64,000 bases of DNA, from assembly GCF_020184175.1 (NCBI RefSeq), contig NC_065531.1, forward strand, positions 55,883,213 to 55,947,212, in the 5' to 3' direction. The notes beneath the pieces were generated by a model. The model saw only the letters and a program-made list of their open reading frames with translations, was not told the DNA's origin and searched no databases. The position numbers and the translations under genes were made by a program. Of the stretch, positions 27,701-42,700 are shown in pieces (positions within the stretch are counted from its first letter, which is position 1; each line of letters opens with the position of its first letter). The stretch comes from Aphis gossypii (lineage: Eukaryota; Arthropoda; Insecta; Hemiptera; Aphididae).

Positions 27701-30700
27701 TACAATAGCTAAAAACTATTCACAGCCAACAATTGAAAAATAATTAATGTGAATTTCATTTTATTGAATTAGGTAACCATGAGTAATGATAGGTACAGTA
27801 GCACTAGACCACAAAAAAAAAAAAGCGTGACAAGACATTTCATAACTCTACTAACCACAGAATATTTAAGTTAAACTGAATATCGATAGTGTTGAATTTA
27901 AATTAACATCAAACTTAAATTCCCATTTTTAACTTAACGTTACTTCACCACAACTACACACTATACCTAACTCGGTGCCACGAAGTTAGTAACTATTAAA
28001 ATATTGAACTCGTTTTACATGTCCATAATATTATTATTAAACTGAAAATAAACACAAAATATATTTAATTGTGACTATATATCTATATATGTACCATATT
28101 TACTTAAGTAGCTAATTTACAACTATAACAGCATAATATAAACAACTACAACAGAATTATAATTACTAATAATGAGTAAACTAGGAAAATATCAATATAT
28201 CATAATTATACATAATATACTATATTATTTATTTATTTAAAAATATAAGTTTATTGTGATTGAGAGTAATATTTAATAATTAATTATTTTAAATAAAAAT
28301 GTAAAAAGAACATTTCTAGATTCCCCAAATTTTACCTTTTTACTAATTTTAATTACACTAATTGCAATGTTGGGCATAGCTGATGAAAAAAAGCGTTATT
28401 TTCATTTAAATTTATAACACTTATTCTCTGGTAGATAAACAAAGTTATTTATTTTCACATTAATCCGTGCACGTTTACAATTGCGAGAGAGGAAAAATAT
28501 GTTTTAAAGAAGTTCTTGTATTTTTCCTTTTTGGTTAATGGTAAAATAAAATTATAATATGTATATATGTATGAGTGTATGGGTGTATTGTATATTTATT
28601 ATATTTATACAATATACATACGTGTATTACATCACGCTTTAGCAACCAGACCATTAGCGCACTGCACGGGGTAAATTTTGTTTTCAGTAAAGGGTCAATA
28701 AGGGTAAACATTGTTAGAACAGTGTGTGGCATTGAATCGTTAAATGACCCTGTGGCGGTCGGATGAATGAATCGAATCTGATAACCGTGTGACGTTATAG
28801 AATTCGACACTACCCGTGCTGGTGGCTTACGACACAGTTTGCATATCCGTCTAAACTTACAATGATATTCAGGCTTTGGAATGAAAATAATTTATGAGTC
28901 GTCTATTTGTTTAAACACGATAACGACTGAAGACATTTCAATTTAAGTTAAGTATTGTAAATTTCGAAGAACCGCGGCCACGCGTCATCGGCTGCTTATT
29001 TGCAAACTCATAATTTGGCTGTTTGCCGCGCACTTACGATGAACGATAAAAACTATTTATTGCTATTATTGATTTATGTTTTCCCACATAACCGGCTTTA
29101 TGCATTCTGAACACATTCGCGTGGTTACTATACTTGATCTATAACGTCCATTCTATTCACATATTCTCAATAATGATTTTAGAATTACATTAAATACTTA
29201 GATTCTATAGATATAATAAGCTTACTCAAGAAATCGAAAAAATTCTTTGATTTAAAAAAATATATGTTGTGGTAGCAAATTGGATTTAATTTATACTTTG
29301 GAAAGGTAAAACTAAATACCAACAAAACATTAAAGAAAAACGAAAAATTTTACACTAAACCAGATTTCGACTAAAGTGATATTTTTATTTTATTACAATT
29401 CAAAAACAATTAAAAACCAAAATAAGTTGAAGTTTATAATACGAAATTCCTAATAAATGATCCATTTCCAAATAAAAAAATTTCGACATTTTAGTGTCAA
29501 TATTTTTTTATAAAAATGTAATTAAGAATTTTAATTTTAAAAAAATTCTCTAAAATCTCAAAAAATAATTATAAAAAAAAATATTTTGTAGTTATAGAAA
29601 TACACAATAATTTTCTGATCATACCTACTTAAAATTTAAAAATTGAATACACGGTTCTTTATAAATTTCTCAAACTATATAAAATAAATAAACAACTAGA
29701 AATCCAAATTAATTTTTGGAAATTTGAAATCCAAATATTTTTAATATTGGATAATCAATCATATTAATATAATAACTATCTTTCCAAACAATTTTTGGTT
29801 TTTCTTGTAATTCAATAACAAATTAACATAGATACTAACAATTGTCAAAAATTATTTATATTATAATTTTCATACAATGATAAAATTTTCGTAATTCTTT
29901 AATGCGTGGTTAGGTTATCGATTTATAAACATGATAATTTTTCAATTTGTTTGGTTTTTTTTTTTTATACATGTTGTGAAAACTGGGTCATAGTTCTTGA
30001 AAATTGTATGCAAGATTACACAAAATATGAATTTAGGATTCAGGGGTTTCTATACAGATAACATTGATCGTTTGAACCTAAACAAACTAGGCAAATATAA
30101 TTGATATCGAATGTAAAACTAATAGTGTTGCAAACAAAAATGGGATCATTATCGTGTAGCTAAATTGCCTATCTAAAACGCCAAATTATTCTAGTTTAAG
30201 GATCGAAATAATTAGAGGTCCATATTTCACAGATATTTAACGGATACACATTACACGTGTTTTAAAAAGAAGGTGTTAAAATCTATGTTAGTAAAATAGT
30301 AAACTACACGGGTAAAATATGAACGTTGAAATCCGTGTAGCCATATATTTGCATTAGTATTTATAAATATAAAACTTATAATCGTCTTTTTAATTTTTTT
30401 ACATTTCAATTCAAAAAACATACATATGAATGTTTAATATTACAATACAATAGTTAGGTATATTATTACTTTACAATACCAAGAAAAATGATCAAATAAC
30501 AGAGATGCATAATCAAATACATCATCTAAGTTTAATTTACACTCAATAATGTTAATTGCATAATTAATTTTGAAACGATGCAATGTTTAATTATAAATAA
30601 ATATATTATGATTATTAATTATGGTACTATTATAGAGACAGGTGTCTAATTTTTACATTATTTCCTAAATAAATGTAAGCCTGCTTAAATATGCTTTAGT

Positions 30701-33700
30701 ATAAACAAACGCTAAAATTTAAGTTTAACATTCAAATAATATTTAACTATAGTATTAAGTCTTAAATACCATAAATTACTAGAATATTAATGTATTTATA
30801 TTTATTTAGTTCATTTGAGCAGCAATTGTAAGTCAGATGTTAAAAACAAATTAAAATATATATAATACATAAAATTATCATGCTGCTATGGTTGTATATT
30901 CAATAAAAAACAATATAATAGTTTCATATAAAAATAAATGTATAAAGAGAAAAATTGAACATATCCGGATAATGTGTTTTATTGATGTATAATATTATAA
31001 TATAAGATTAAAAATTTTTTAAAGTCTTATTAGTTACTATACTATTTCTAAGCGTCTTATAGTTAACAGTAAATTATTCACAAAAGTTTATCCGTTGCTT
31101 GGGTTTTTGTTTTGTTTACTATTACTGGTCGTATGCTAAATTAATCCGTCTACTACTGATAAACAAATAAACACTATAATTTAATTATTTTACATTTCAT
31201 CCGAAACTTAAACTTCTTACGACTGCCATGATGTAAAATTTAAAATTTAAAAAAATGCCTTTTAATATTTTTTTTCATCTGTATTTAGCGTCTAGTAAAT
31301 CTAATAGACATTTCGTCAAAAACAATTTTACGATATTTTTTTATTATTCATGATTAACGGGATATTTATTGACCTAACCGTTTTACGAGTATACTATAAA
31401 TTATAATAATAACTCTTATATACATATACAAATAGAACAAACTTAATTCGATACGATCACACTTATTTTTCTTAATATGTTTTGTTCATCTGAAGTGCCG
31501 CCACTGGGTGACTTTCCCACTAACGCCTACTGATTCCTTCCGACATCAAAATTACTTATTATACGCGTTGTAATATATTTTGTACAGATTGTAAATGTTC
31601 ATATTTTAAATTTTAAATAAACCGTACTTTATGTAAGTACAACGAAAATATTGATTAAAAATAGGCTGTTTTCTTGGCTTAGTAGGTGAAACAATATTTA
31701 TTTTTAATATATTTCTCTTAGAGAAATTCACTATGGTGCTATTTTTATCAACGAGTTTTGATAAATTTGTAATTGTAACAAAATGTTTTTAGTACTATAC
31801 TTTTAACTTTTCGACTTATGTACTATCTATTTAATCTATATTTTGTTATAAGAAAACACGATGGCTCACCCTTCAGTATATTATATAAAAATAACATATA
31901 TATTAATCTCTGTCCACTTCTCGAACAAGTGGTTGAAGGGTGTATGAGCTGAGTGGGCTGTCATTAAATGGATGATAATAAATTATACTTGTGAAGACAC
32001 TTCCTGCTCTTGCCCATAAATATCAACCGGGTGTCTCTAGCCTTTAAATCACTTGTTCTAAAATAAATAGCGATATATCAAAAGATTAGATCGAACCTCT
32101 CTCACCCTCACCAAAACCATCTCTAATATAATGTTATTTTTTACATGTTATGTATAAAAAAATAGTTTATGTGTTGAAAAATTTATCTGCTAAGCCCTTT
32201 TTTTGTCTTATACCTGTGACTAAATTAAAAACTTTTCTAATTTTTATTTCTGATATATTAAATTTTTAATTTTTTTTTTGAGTAAACCTTAATTTAACAA
32301 AAATATTTTAAGTTTTTATTTTCAAACTATTGTTTGTATAGTAAAACTTTTTTTTTTTTTTTTTAAGCTGCTTATTTTCTCATCGTGTATATTATTTTTC
32401 CTTTATTCTTTTCAAAAATAAATTAAGATGTATGTTCATAAAATAACAATTTTAATTCTAGACTTTAGTTTTTTTATTATTATTATAATCAATACATTAA
32501 AATATATAGTTGTATAAAACATTCACCCAAGTCTTTTAAATACAAAATTTATCAATTTGGTTAATTCAAAATAATAATAATAACTTTGATTTAATATTAA
32601 AAAGTTAATGGTTTTTACATTTTGATATTATATAATATACCTATGTATTATATATAAATTTAAGATAAATATGTTTGATTAGATTATAAGATATAAAATT
32701 AATAATTTGAAATAAAAATAATATATTTTTCTTTGAAACATCGTACATTTTTAAACAAATAAACAAAGGATAAAAGATTAATAAATGTTTCAAAATTAAT
32801 TTAACTTTATTTATTATTGTACGCACAGATTTTACTAAATCACAACTTAATAAAGATTTAAACAGTTTTTTTATTGTACTCAAATGCATAAAAGTACTTT
32901 TTTTGTTATCTTTACTGTAACAAAATTACAATAATTACATTTTTACTTTTTGACATTATAGCTAACAGTAATTACAAATACTTATTTTGATTGAATATTT
33001 AATTTCATAATTTAATATTATTAGCTTGATAAAACGTAAGACACGTCAAAATTAATGTATGTAAAAAGTAGTATTAAATATAAAGATATTTTATTATTTA
33101 ATTTGTGGAAAATTAAATTTTTAAATGTATTTATTACATAAATATTTACGATGAGATGATTTCACAGTTTTTATACAGTGATTTAATTTCAGATTAATCA
33201 TATTATTGTTTTTAATTGATTAACTATTATGACTTCTGGGTTTAATATTATATTCCATTATAATTGAATTCACAGATTAGGTAGGTATCTTATGTTTATG
33301 ATCAATAATGAACTTTTGTAACTCGAATCTTTATGTCGAATAACTTGATTAATAATATATGGTTAAAATAATTTCGACATCGATTAATTTTACATGATTG
33401 AATGTTCGTTTTAGATTTTGATTACACATTTACTCCGACACTGTTGTTGTGTATTTATGAAATTTCAGAAACAGTACAACTAAAACATAATTGAGAAAAC
33501 AAACGCGTATATATAGTAAATACCCTCGGCCCACGCGTATCAAAATTGTTACACAAATTGGTTTTTTTTAGGTCAAAAGCTTAAGTCATAAGTGTCAGAT
33601 GTGTTTGATTTGAAAAACAATAGAAACAAAACAAGTGATATACCTAATATAATGGTTACCACATATTTGCGTTAACAATATTAGTATGTAACAATTTAAT

Positions 33701-36700
33701 TATTTATAATAGTATTGTATTGCAATGCATTTATGACAATGGAAATTAACTTCGATAAGGAGAATGCATTCGTTTTCTTCAATACAATGGCTGGTACCTA
33801 TAATTGTTAAAAGAAAAAAAAGAAAATTGTTGTTTTTTTTTCGTTGCATGATATTCAAAAATATAGCTTGAACTAAAACCAATTACCTACTCTTGATTTC
33901 ATTATTCCACAAATAAGAAAATAAAGGTTTCCTGAATTCAATTTTAGAATCTTCCATTTAAAAATTAACAAAATCATAACTGAAGATATTTTTAAATGCA
34001 GAATAAAAGAATTTTATGGTTTCAACATTAAATCAATTTAAACATTTCGTTTAAATTAGTGTTTATTTTATTTGTATACGTGTATTATTATTCTCCAACT
34101 GTAACCATACACAACAATGGCTGTAAATCGAATTATTAATTTCTTAGAAATTCAGTAAAAGTTATTGTTTATTCGACTATTATAATAATATTATAATAAT
34201 ATAATTTATACAATTTATAATAATAATATGAATATATACGTTTTAAAATTCTACATTGTACATTGTATACTAGTTCTTAACTCTTTTAAATACAAATCCT
34301 ATTACAAACACTAGCCATTGAATCGTCTTTTATTCTAATGGTTTTTGATTGCGTCATTTCGATTTTCTACTGTAGTCAGACGAATCTGAGTGTTACGGGA
34401 ATAAATAAGTTTATTTAAAACCTTCGGACAGATTTAAATTATTAAAACACACTCTTGCAATTATACTACGACATTACAGTATTATATCAATCTATCTATT
34501 TCTACAGATCCATTTCTACTCTAAACGTATATGAAACGATCTTTGTTGTTAACACGCTAACCTATCTATTTCTACTTACTTACTGTTATTTTATGAAACA
34601 TATACGACCAATCATACATAATATGTATACACTGCTAAATATCTGTCGCTCGTTAAACAAACTTTTTTGACCATATTTAAATAAATATTACAACGTGTTT
34701 GATTTGTTATCCATAATGGTTTTTTTCTTTTATTGGTCAATAGACGGTGTGTCTCAGAGGCAAATCTTCGACAAGACGATACAAGCCAATCAGTTGAACG
34801 TCGTAGAAGCCCACGGTATTCTTTTGTTCAGGACTGAAAAGGGTGCGTGTGTTATATATTATAATGAGGACAACAGCAATCGACGCGTAGTTGTCTCTAT
34901 GAAACCAAGTCATTTTATCACCAGTCGAATAATGTTGTTATTGTTTACGGTTATTAAACTTTGTTTTGTTTTGTGGTTACAGGGCGTGACAGCAAGATAT
35001 ACGTGTTCAGACTGTCTGAGTTCGATGCGGACATACAGACGGAAGTAAAAAGCAAACCGGACCTCAAAGACCATAAACTAGAACGCACTAGGGGCTGCAG
35101 CATGTACGCGATTAGTAAACCCGGTGGTTCGAGGCTCAAAATGGTAAATATATTATCAATATTATTTTATCGTGACGTTTCGATTTCGTAAACAAGACAA
35201 CGTCCTATTCGATTTTCATAATGTCAAAATACTATAATGAATAGTAGATTTTTTCATAATTAAAATATAATTTATATACTATTAAAAACGAAAAAGTATA
35301 TATAATATTATATCATGTTCCATGATTCCCATAAAAATTACCATACATATAGTATATTATTTGTATATGTATAATAATGTGTTTGTCTTACATATTTTTA
35401 AATTCTAAACAATAATACATTTTTTTTTTTTTTTTAATAATCTAACAACTCTTAAGTGTGACCGCTGACGCACAAACACTACAAATACACATAATAATAA
35501 CACTGTTAATATTATAAGTTTGGTTTTTGCGAGTATTTAACCCTATGTTTAAATTACCAGTGATGGACGCGATTGCTGTAAAAACGACAAACAGCGTTCG
35601 TCATAACTTATAACGTACATTCACTTATAATAGATGTTTCTATAACTATACATGAATATATGTATATATATTTTCGGTGAAATTAATCTCAACATCCGAA
35701 GCAAAAACAACAATGGTTTTAATATTTATGTTGGTTAATTAAAAGTAAACATTTTTTTTTGTTTATGCCCAAACTATATTATGTACGCATTAATAAAACA
35801 TTAGCTAATATAAATTATGAGACGGTAGTGTTTTGCTGCGTTAACCGCACCCTACAGGTTATACTAGGTAAAATGCCACAGTGCCATAGGCGCAATTAAG
35901 TGTGAACTTAGGGGGGGGGGGGGGTGCTTATAGCTTAGCATCATCAAATATTTTTTTTATCACTCCCCCCTCTCAATCATTGCTTGATTAATTATATACT
36001 TATACTAGTGTATTAATTTGTATAATACAACTAATAAAAAAATAATTAAAATTAAAATTAAAGTTTTTAAACTTATCACTGTTAAATATTGAAAAATATT
36101 TTACAAATCAATATTTAAAACTGAAGATATCATATTAATATATTATTTCCACTGAAGACAAGATAATTACTTTAATATGAATATTATTATTATTATTTAT
36201 CTTTTTTTTTACTAATAATCGATTATTATTAGTAAAATTAAACATATTTTAAATTAAATGATTTGTATCGTAAGCTTTATATAATAATTTTAGTTCCTTC
36301 AAAATTAAAGGTCCATAGTTGTACCTATGCTACTGTCCGTCGTGTAATAGGTACTTCAGCTATAAACAATAGGTTGGCTACGGTAGGCATTCATTACAAT
36401 TATAAGTGCGCGAGTATTCCGTATTATATATAATAATATTAGTGTGACCAGACATTTGGGATGTCTCATTTATGGTGGGTTGTTTTCCATCTATTCATCA
36501 CAAGTACGACGACAGTTACAACTTTTAAATCGTCGGGCGAGTAAATCTATAGTTAATAGTTATGGGTAACTTAGCTTCTTTTTGAAGTGTGTATAGTCTG
36601 GAATTAGTATAGGTACGAGTAATTAACATATTAAAATGTACAAACCATGCAAACGTTTTATATCGTCATCGCGTGACCTATAATACTACGCACTATTAAG

Positions 36701-39700
36701 TATTAAGTATACACATTACACTGCGCATCATCGACATTACAGCAAGTGACTATTCCTTTATTGTGGTGTTGAATGGGGTAATATGGTAGTCGGATAGATG
36801 CCGAGAGGAGTTTATACCGTATAGTTGCTGAAATTTTGACAGTGGAATGCTTATGTTGCTCGTATTATCTACACCATATATTATATTATATTATGTTCAG
36901 GTACATTATTATCGTATATCATAAGTAGACAAGTGGACAGGTAGTACTTGTCTGATATAATTTTTATACATATGTGTATATTATCCGTCATGGTTATAAC
37001 CCGCCGCGTTTTGAACCCGAACTATCCACCACCTCGTAGGGGGTCCTCATAATTTTGGTTTTCTGCCGACAGGTAATCTGTGTGAACCGCAAACTGACGC
37101 TGATGCAATGGAAACACTCGGCCGCCTGGACGGCTTGGTGCCCGGCCAGCGATACGGACACGGTCGAAGGATTTATGTATCTGAGGGTAAATATAATATT
37201 GTGTTGTAATAATATTTATATTAATTAAATATATAAATAATTATATTGTTATATTATATTATACATCGTAATTTTATATTGGTTTATAGTATTAGGTATA
37301 TAAATACAGGTAGGTAGGTAGACAATATTAAAAATGTCGTCGGAACTCTGATATTTAAAAATTAATTAGAATAACCAATAAGTTAAATAAACTTAAATAA
37401 ATTAAATTTGTTTTTAAATTTGTTATTTAATTTTTTTTAAAGTCTTGTTGGTGCTCAAATATATTTCAACTAATTATTAGCATTTCTATAGAAATCGTTA
37501 TTAAAGTTTATTAGTTAACGAGTACAAAGTTGAGATCAAAAAATTGATTTGGGAAGGAAATATTATCATACTTCTCCTCTATTTACTACATTTTAATACG
37601 GTTTCAAACTCCCCCTATTTTGAAAAATTCTAATCAGGCCACTGAATTTTCACACAAACCAATGACACAACAACTACTAAGTTGATTTTCTTTGCCAAAA
37701 GATCCTTCTTAACATTAACTCCAGGGATCCATTTATAATTATTGAGTTATATAGAACTCTGTTTATCATTCAGTTAGATTTAAGATTTTGAGTAGACTAG
37801 ATTAAAAATTGATTTTATTTATAAGTGATAACTTTATATAATTATTATCAATACTGCGATGAAACGTTAAAAATAATAAAACCATCTTATCGACTTATAT
37901 GTATGAGTTGTCAGGTCAATATCGGATAATCAACAAATTTAACTTTTTAATTTACACTAAACATCTTTTCATTTTATTTTAAAACATTTATTACAACAAT
38001 AAAAGGATACTACCCGCTCTTATTTTATAATATCGTATCATTTTAATCGAAACAATAAAAATATAACACTATATTATGTATCAATTTCATTTTATAGTAC
38101 CCATTTCTAATTTTTAAATTGAATACGCACGTCTCCTTTTCGGATATTATTTGCTTCGTATTTTTAAATTTGGTCGTGTTATTTGTTAATTAATTTTTAC
38201 AATTGTGATATATCTTGTGGACTTAATTAGGATTTTGTGATCACCACAAGTACGGAAACAAAATAAGGCAATTTGAGTTCCATATCCGTATGTAATATGA
38301 TGTAGCGAGATCTCGTACCTTTTCAGTCCACGACCTTATTTGATGCCTTTAAAATTCTGGTTGAGACACCGAGAACGTTAAAATAATAAATAGTAAATAC
38401 ACTGTATTATATACAACTAACCCGACACGTACCTCAGACCAATTTTCAAAGAGGTTTTCTGTGTCTAAATGAACATAGTCTTACTACATATTCTACTATG
38501 AAATAAATGGTAAATTATAGATAACCTTCTAAAGGTGTATCAAAAAAAATGTCATTCATAATTATAATAAATAATAAAAATAAATAAATATTTATTTTTA
38601 TTTTTAAATATTGAGTAAAACGACGGATATATTATGGTTTTACGATACGTATTATTGTTTTATTATTGTGTTTTTCAATCTATTCATCTATAATAAATTG
38701 ATAAGTGCTTTTTGGGTGAATGAAGAAGGTTTTAAAGAAAAAATTATAACCAGTAAGTAGTTTTCAAAATTATCTGGAATAATACTTATAGTGAGTAATA
38801 TTAATAAACGAGTATTATGAAAAATTCTTAGAAATAGAGGATGTCACACCATCTCTACTTAGAATCGTTAGTATACAATGATTTATTATTGAATTTAAAT
38901 TTAACATTATAAAATCCATTATAATCCATTATAGTTATCTTACTCACTTAAGATTTACACTAACACCTACTGTATAGCAAAACAAATTCTACGGTTTTCG
39001 TTACATAATATTATACTATATTCAAAATTAATTATCGTGGAATATATTGTTGTGTGATAAAAAATTATACTTCACTATATTTTTCTGATCAACGGTTTAT
39101 GGTGTAACTTCACAGTTTAGATTTATTTTACCTTCAATTAGTTCATATACTATTCTTCTACTAATAGGATAGAGTAACTGGGTAAAACTGGAGTGGTTTG
39201 GTTTTTCTACTTTTTTTAAAAAGGGAAGAATGAAAAAAGTAAGCGATCGATAACACGATCATTATTTTCGTGTTATTCAGGAATTCCAAATCGCTGAACA
39301 GCCATCGATCATAACGCTGATTGAGTCGGCGGTCGGTGGTAATTCGGACACCTGTAGTATATGCGTCGGATACAAACATCAGTTCGATATCATCACCGAT
39401 GGGTCGGGCACCGCCCAGCGGTTGTTTGCCGTTCAAGAAGGCACCAAAGCTCACCTGGTGTCGGCCACCGATCTCTACGAGGACGAGGAGCCCGAGTTGC
39501 TGTTATGCTATAACAGTAATGACTATTTTACCATTCACACGTTTTTTATAACACCCACACAAATACATACACTTACATTTACAAAAGTATAACACCCATC
39601 AATTTTCTCAGTCAACGTTTTGATTTTTGAAAAGCTTGTTTCAATCGTAGCCGGGATTTTATTTTTGGAGAGGACTAAATAATTTTAAATACAATTTTTA

Positions 39701-42700
39701 TTTTTACTTTTTTACATGATTGATACTCAAAACTTTTTATTTTTTATTTTAAAAGATGTCGAGGGGATATGAACCCCTGGATACATATCTGGTTTCAATT
39801 AAAATTTATCAATTCGTTTTAATCCCTATACGAATATTGAATATGGACTTTTACTAATATATTATATAATTTAGTTAAAAATCATCAACTGTATATAATA
39901 TATATATAATATGTGTGTATAGGCGCGTGTCACTAAATATTTTTCTCGTACTAAAAATCTGAAAATTATAATATATTTATAATTCGTGTATTTTCTGGCC
40001 GCCGCTGTCATTATTTTACGTACCTATTTTCAACAATAATCCCTCGCGACTTATTAAATTGTCCACTGTTAAATATCCATGCAATATACCTGTATCTATA
40101 TAGATGTATAAAACATACTATGTATCGTTTATACTCTGCAATATTTCCAAACTTTATTCCTTGTCTTAACTGCAAGCCTTAATTTCAAATGTTCAATGTA
40201 ATACATACGTTATTAACGAAATAAACTTGATATGTTTTTTATACGAGTAATGAGTGTACTATTATATTTTATATACAATTTTTTTTTAATTCTTAGTATT
40301 ATACATATGAGATTTAGTATAGGTTTTTTATTCAGTCTCATTATTTAGCGGCGTAGCTCGTTACCTTTAAAGTTTGAACAGGTCTGCAAACACACACCTA
40401 TTTATTTGGAAAAATTATTCCCCCCGGCGTGCGCCATATTTTTCAATTTAAAAAAATAATATAAACTCGTTTAAACTTTATAATGATAAAATATAATTTA
40501 TCCGAGGTGCGATATAGCGTGTCAATTACCAATCTCGCCTCTCGCCAAGCAACACAATTCATCTTGACCGTATCACGCACACGCCCCAGTCAAAAAAACA
40601 TCGATAAAACCTATAACACTATAGATATATGTAGAAAATACTGCCTTTTTATATAATTCAGAATAATCCATTTAATTAGATACTCTATTTGGCTCAGTCT
40701 AACAGTTTAAATTATCGTGGAATTTTCAAACAGTTTTCATTCGGTGAATTGAAAAGGTATAGAGGTGTTCCACAAATTTTCACTGTTAGCAAGTCACAAT
40801 ACTAGTAGGTATTGATACAGTTATAGTTACTTCAAAATAAACTGATGAACAAAAACAAAACAATTTGTTCGATATTCAATATTTTCAAACCGACATTTTT
40901 GTAGTATATTTTCCTCTAAATAACTAAATAAAAATCATAAATTATAATTTTAAAAAAAAAATTGTTATCATATTATTATATTAAACTTTTATTTTTAAAA
41001 CCACAAAAATTTACTGAGAAAATTAATGTTTCCGTTTAAATAAATGACCTTATACGTCTATAAATACTATATGTAAAAACAGTTTTGTGTGGTTATATAT
41101 TATATATTATATTAATATAATTTATTATGTTCATCACATAAATATATAATATTATTATACTAACACATAAACTAGTTTTTTACGATTTAATTTATTGTTT
41201 ACAATAAACTTAATTATTTATATTTTGATATCAAATGTAAAATACTTTTTGACTAGCCATCACACGCCCCGCACACACACACATATGTATACACCAAATT
41301 ACTATACACTCATACACATCACATATACATTTAGATAAAATTCCACGTGTTTAAATTCATTACAAAAGGTTCTATAGATGATTTATTCACGTTTGAATTC
41401 TATTTAGTATATTAATATTGACTGTATAATGAGTTTATAATTAATTCCGCACATCGTGTTTTACAGACACTTGTCATTTTCAAAAACTCAGTGAGACAAA
41501 CAATACAACCGAATTTGATTTCCATTGGAATTCCATTCCGAAAGACATAGGTAATTATAATGAATCATTTGTATGGTGAACTGTCTTTATAAGTGACGCG
41601 TCTAATTAAGCATAGTGGTTTGGCGTTTCAATGAAAAGTCAAACTTTACAAGACAGCGAAATCGTTCTGTCAAGTTCTGTAGTTTGGACGTTTAACGGTT
41701 TTTATATGTTGTTGTTTATTTTTTTTTATCTTTCTGACGTTACATTTCACGATTTCATTTTAACTACAAGCAAACTATTTTTTTGTTACATTTATCAGTT
41801 AAGTAATATTATACATTTAAACACATGTAACATGTTATAGATAAATATTATATAGATCATATATTCTATACGTCTTGTACATTATACACTATATTATGAT
41901 TGTTTATGAATAATTTTCCATTTGCAAAAACTTTCTAGTACAGAATCAAATTGCCGATTCAACTTGGCTCACGCTAGTGCAGCGAGTTACTCACATATCT
42001 AAGCTTTAATTTTGCAAATATCCGAAAAAATTGATACACCAAATATTTAAATTTATTCTTTTAATTTAACAAATTTGAGTTATTGTAATAAATTGTATTA
42101 TTGTTCATATTGTTTAAACTCGACGGAATGAGACATTTTCTGTGAATTTTGGTAATGCCTATTACCTACGTAGGTACTTGTGTTATTAAATATTAAACAT
42201 ATAAATTACGAAAAAATGTACTATATAATATTATATAAACATTAAATTATTCGTGTTTCCGCAGTGTGTTCTTTCCCTTACATCATAGCATTTACCACGG
42301 ATACAATGGAAATCAGACTTATAATCAATGGCAATCTAGTTCAGACTATGGCTATGCCGAAACTAAAATTAATTTGTTCTAAGGTATCAAGTAATAAACT
42401 ACATTAATTTTTTTAATCAAATTTTAAAATTTTAGAATTGTTTTTCTCACGAACTACTACATGTAGTAGTTCGTGGTTTTTCTATAACGTTTTGTTATTG
42501 ATGACTATTATTTAATTATTGTATGTATTATCCTTTAACATAGAATGATATATATTTTGCAACAACTGCTCCGGAATTTTTCCACGGGAAGATGGAGAGA
42601 CTGCAAATGGACCAACAGAAAGCCGAACGAGAGAGCATGTCACCGCCTGCTTCACCACACTGTAAATATGATTATATTAGCTCATACAATTAATGATATA

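Larger units (their letters stand above)
25909..34743 (+). other. GARNL3-like intron 8 (8.8 kb, GC-AG)
   Basis: It begins GCAAGT, the typical sequence of GC-AG introns, and ends CAATAG. It contains GC-richer islands at 28620-28860 and 28960-29050, one copy of the inverted dispersed repeat at 30154-30178, and AT-rich sequence. The patch 31850-32120 is mildly GC-richer and unexplained. No nested gene is supported. Confidence 0.8.

Noticed and set aside
39161..39454. 97-codon - strand frame
   Set aside because: It is the complement of GARNL3 exon 12, whose + strand reading matches the family.
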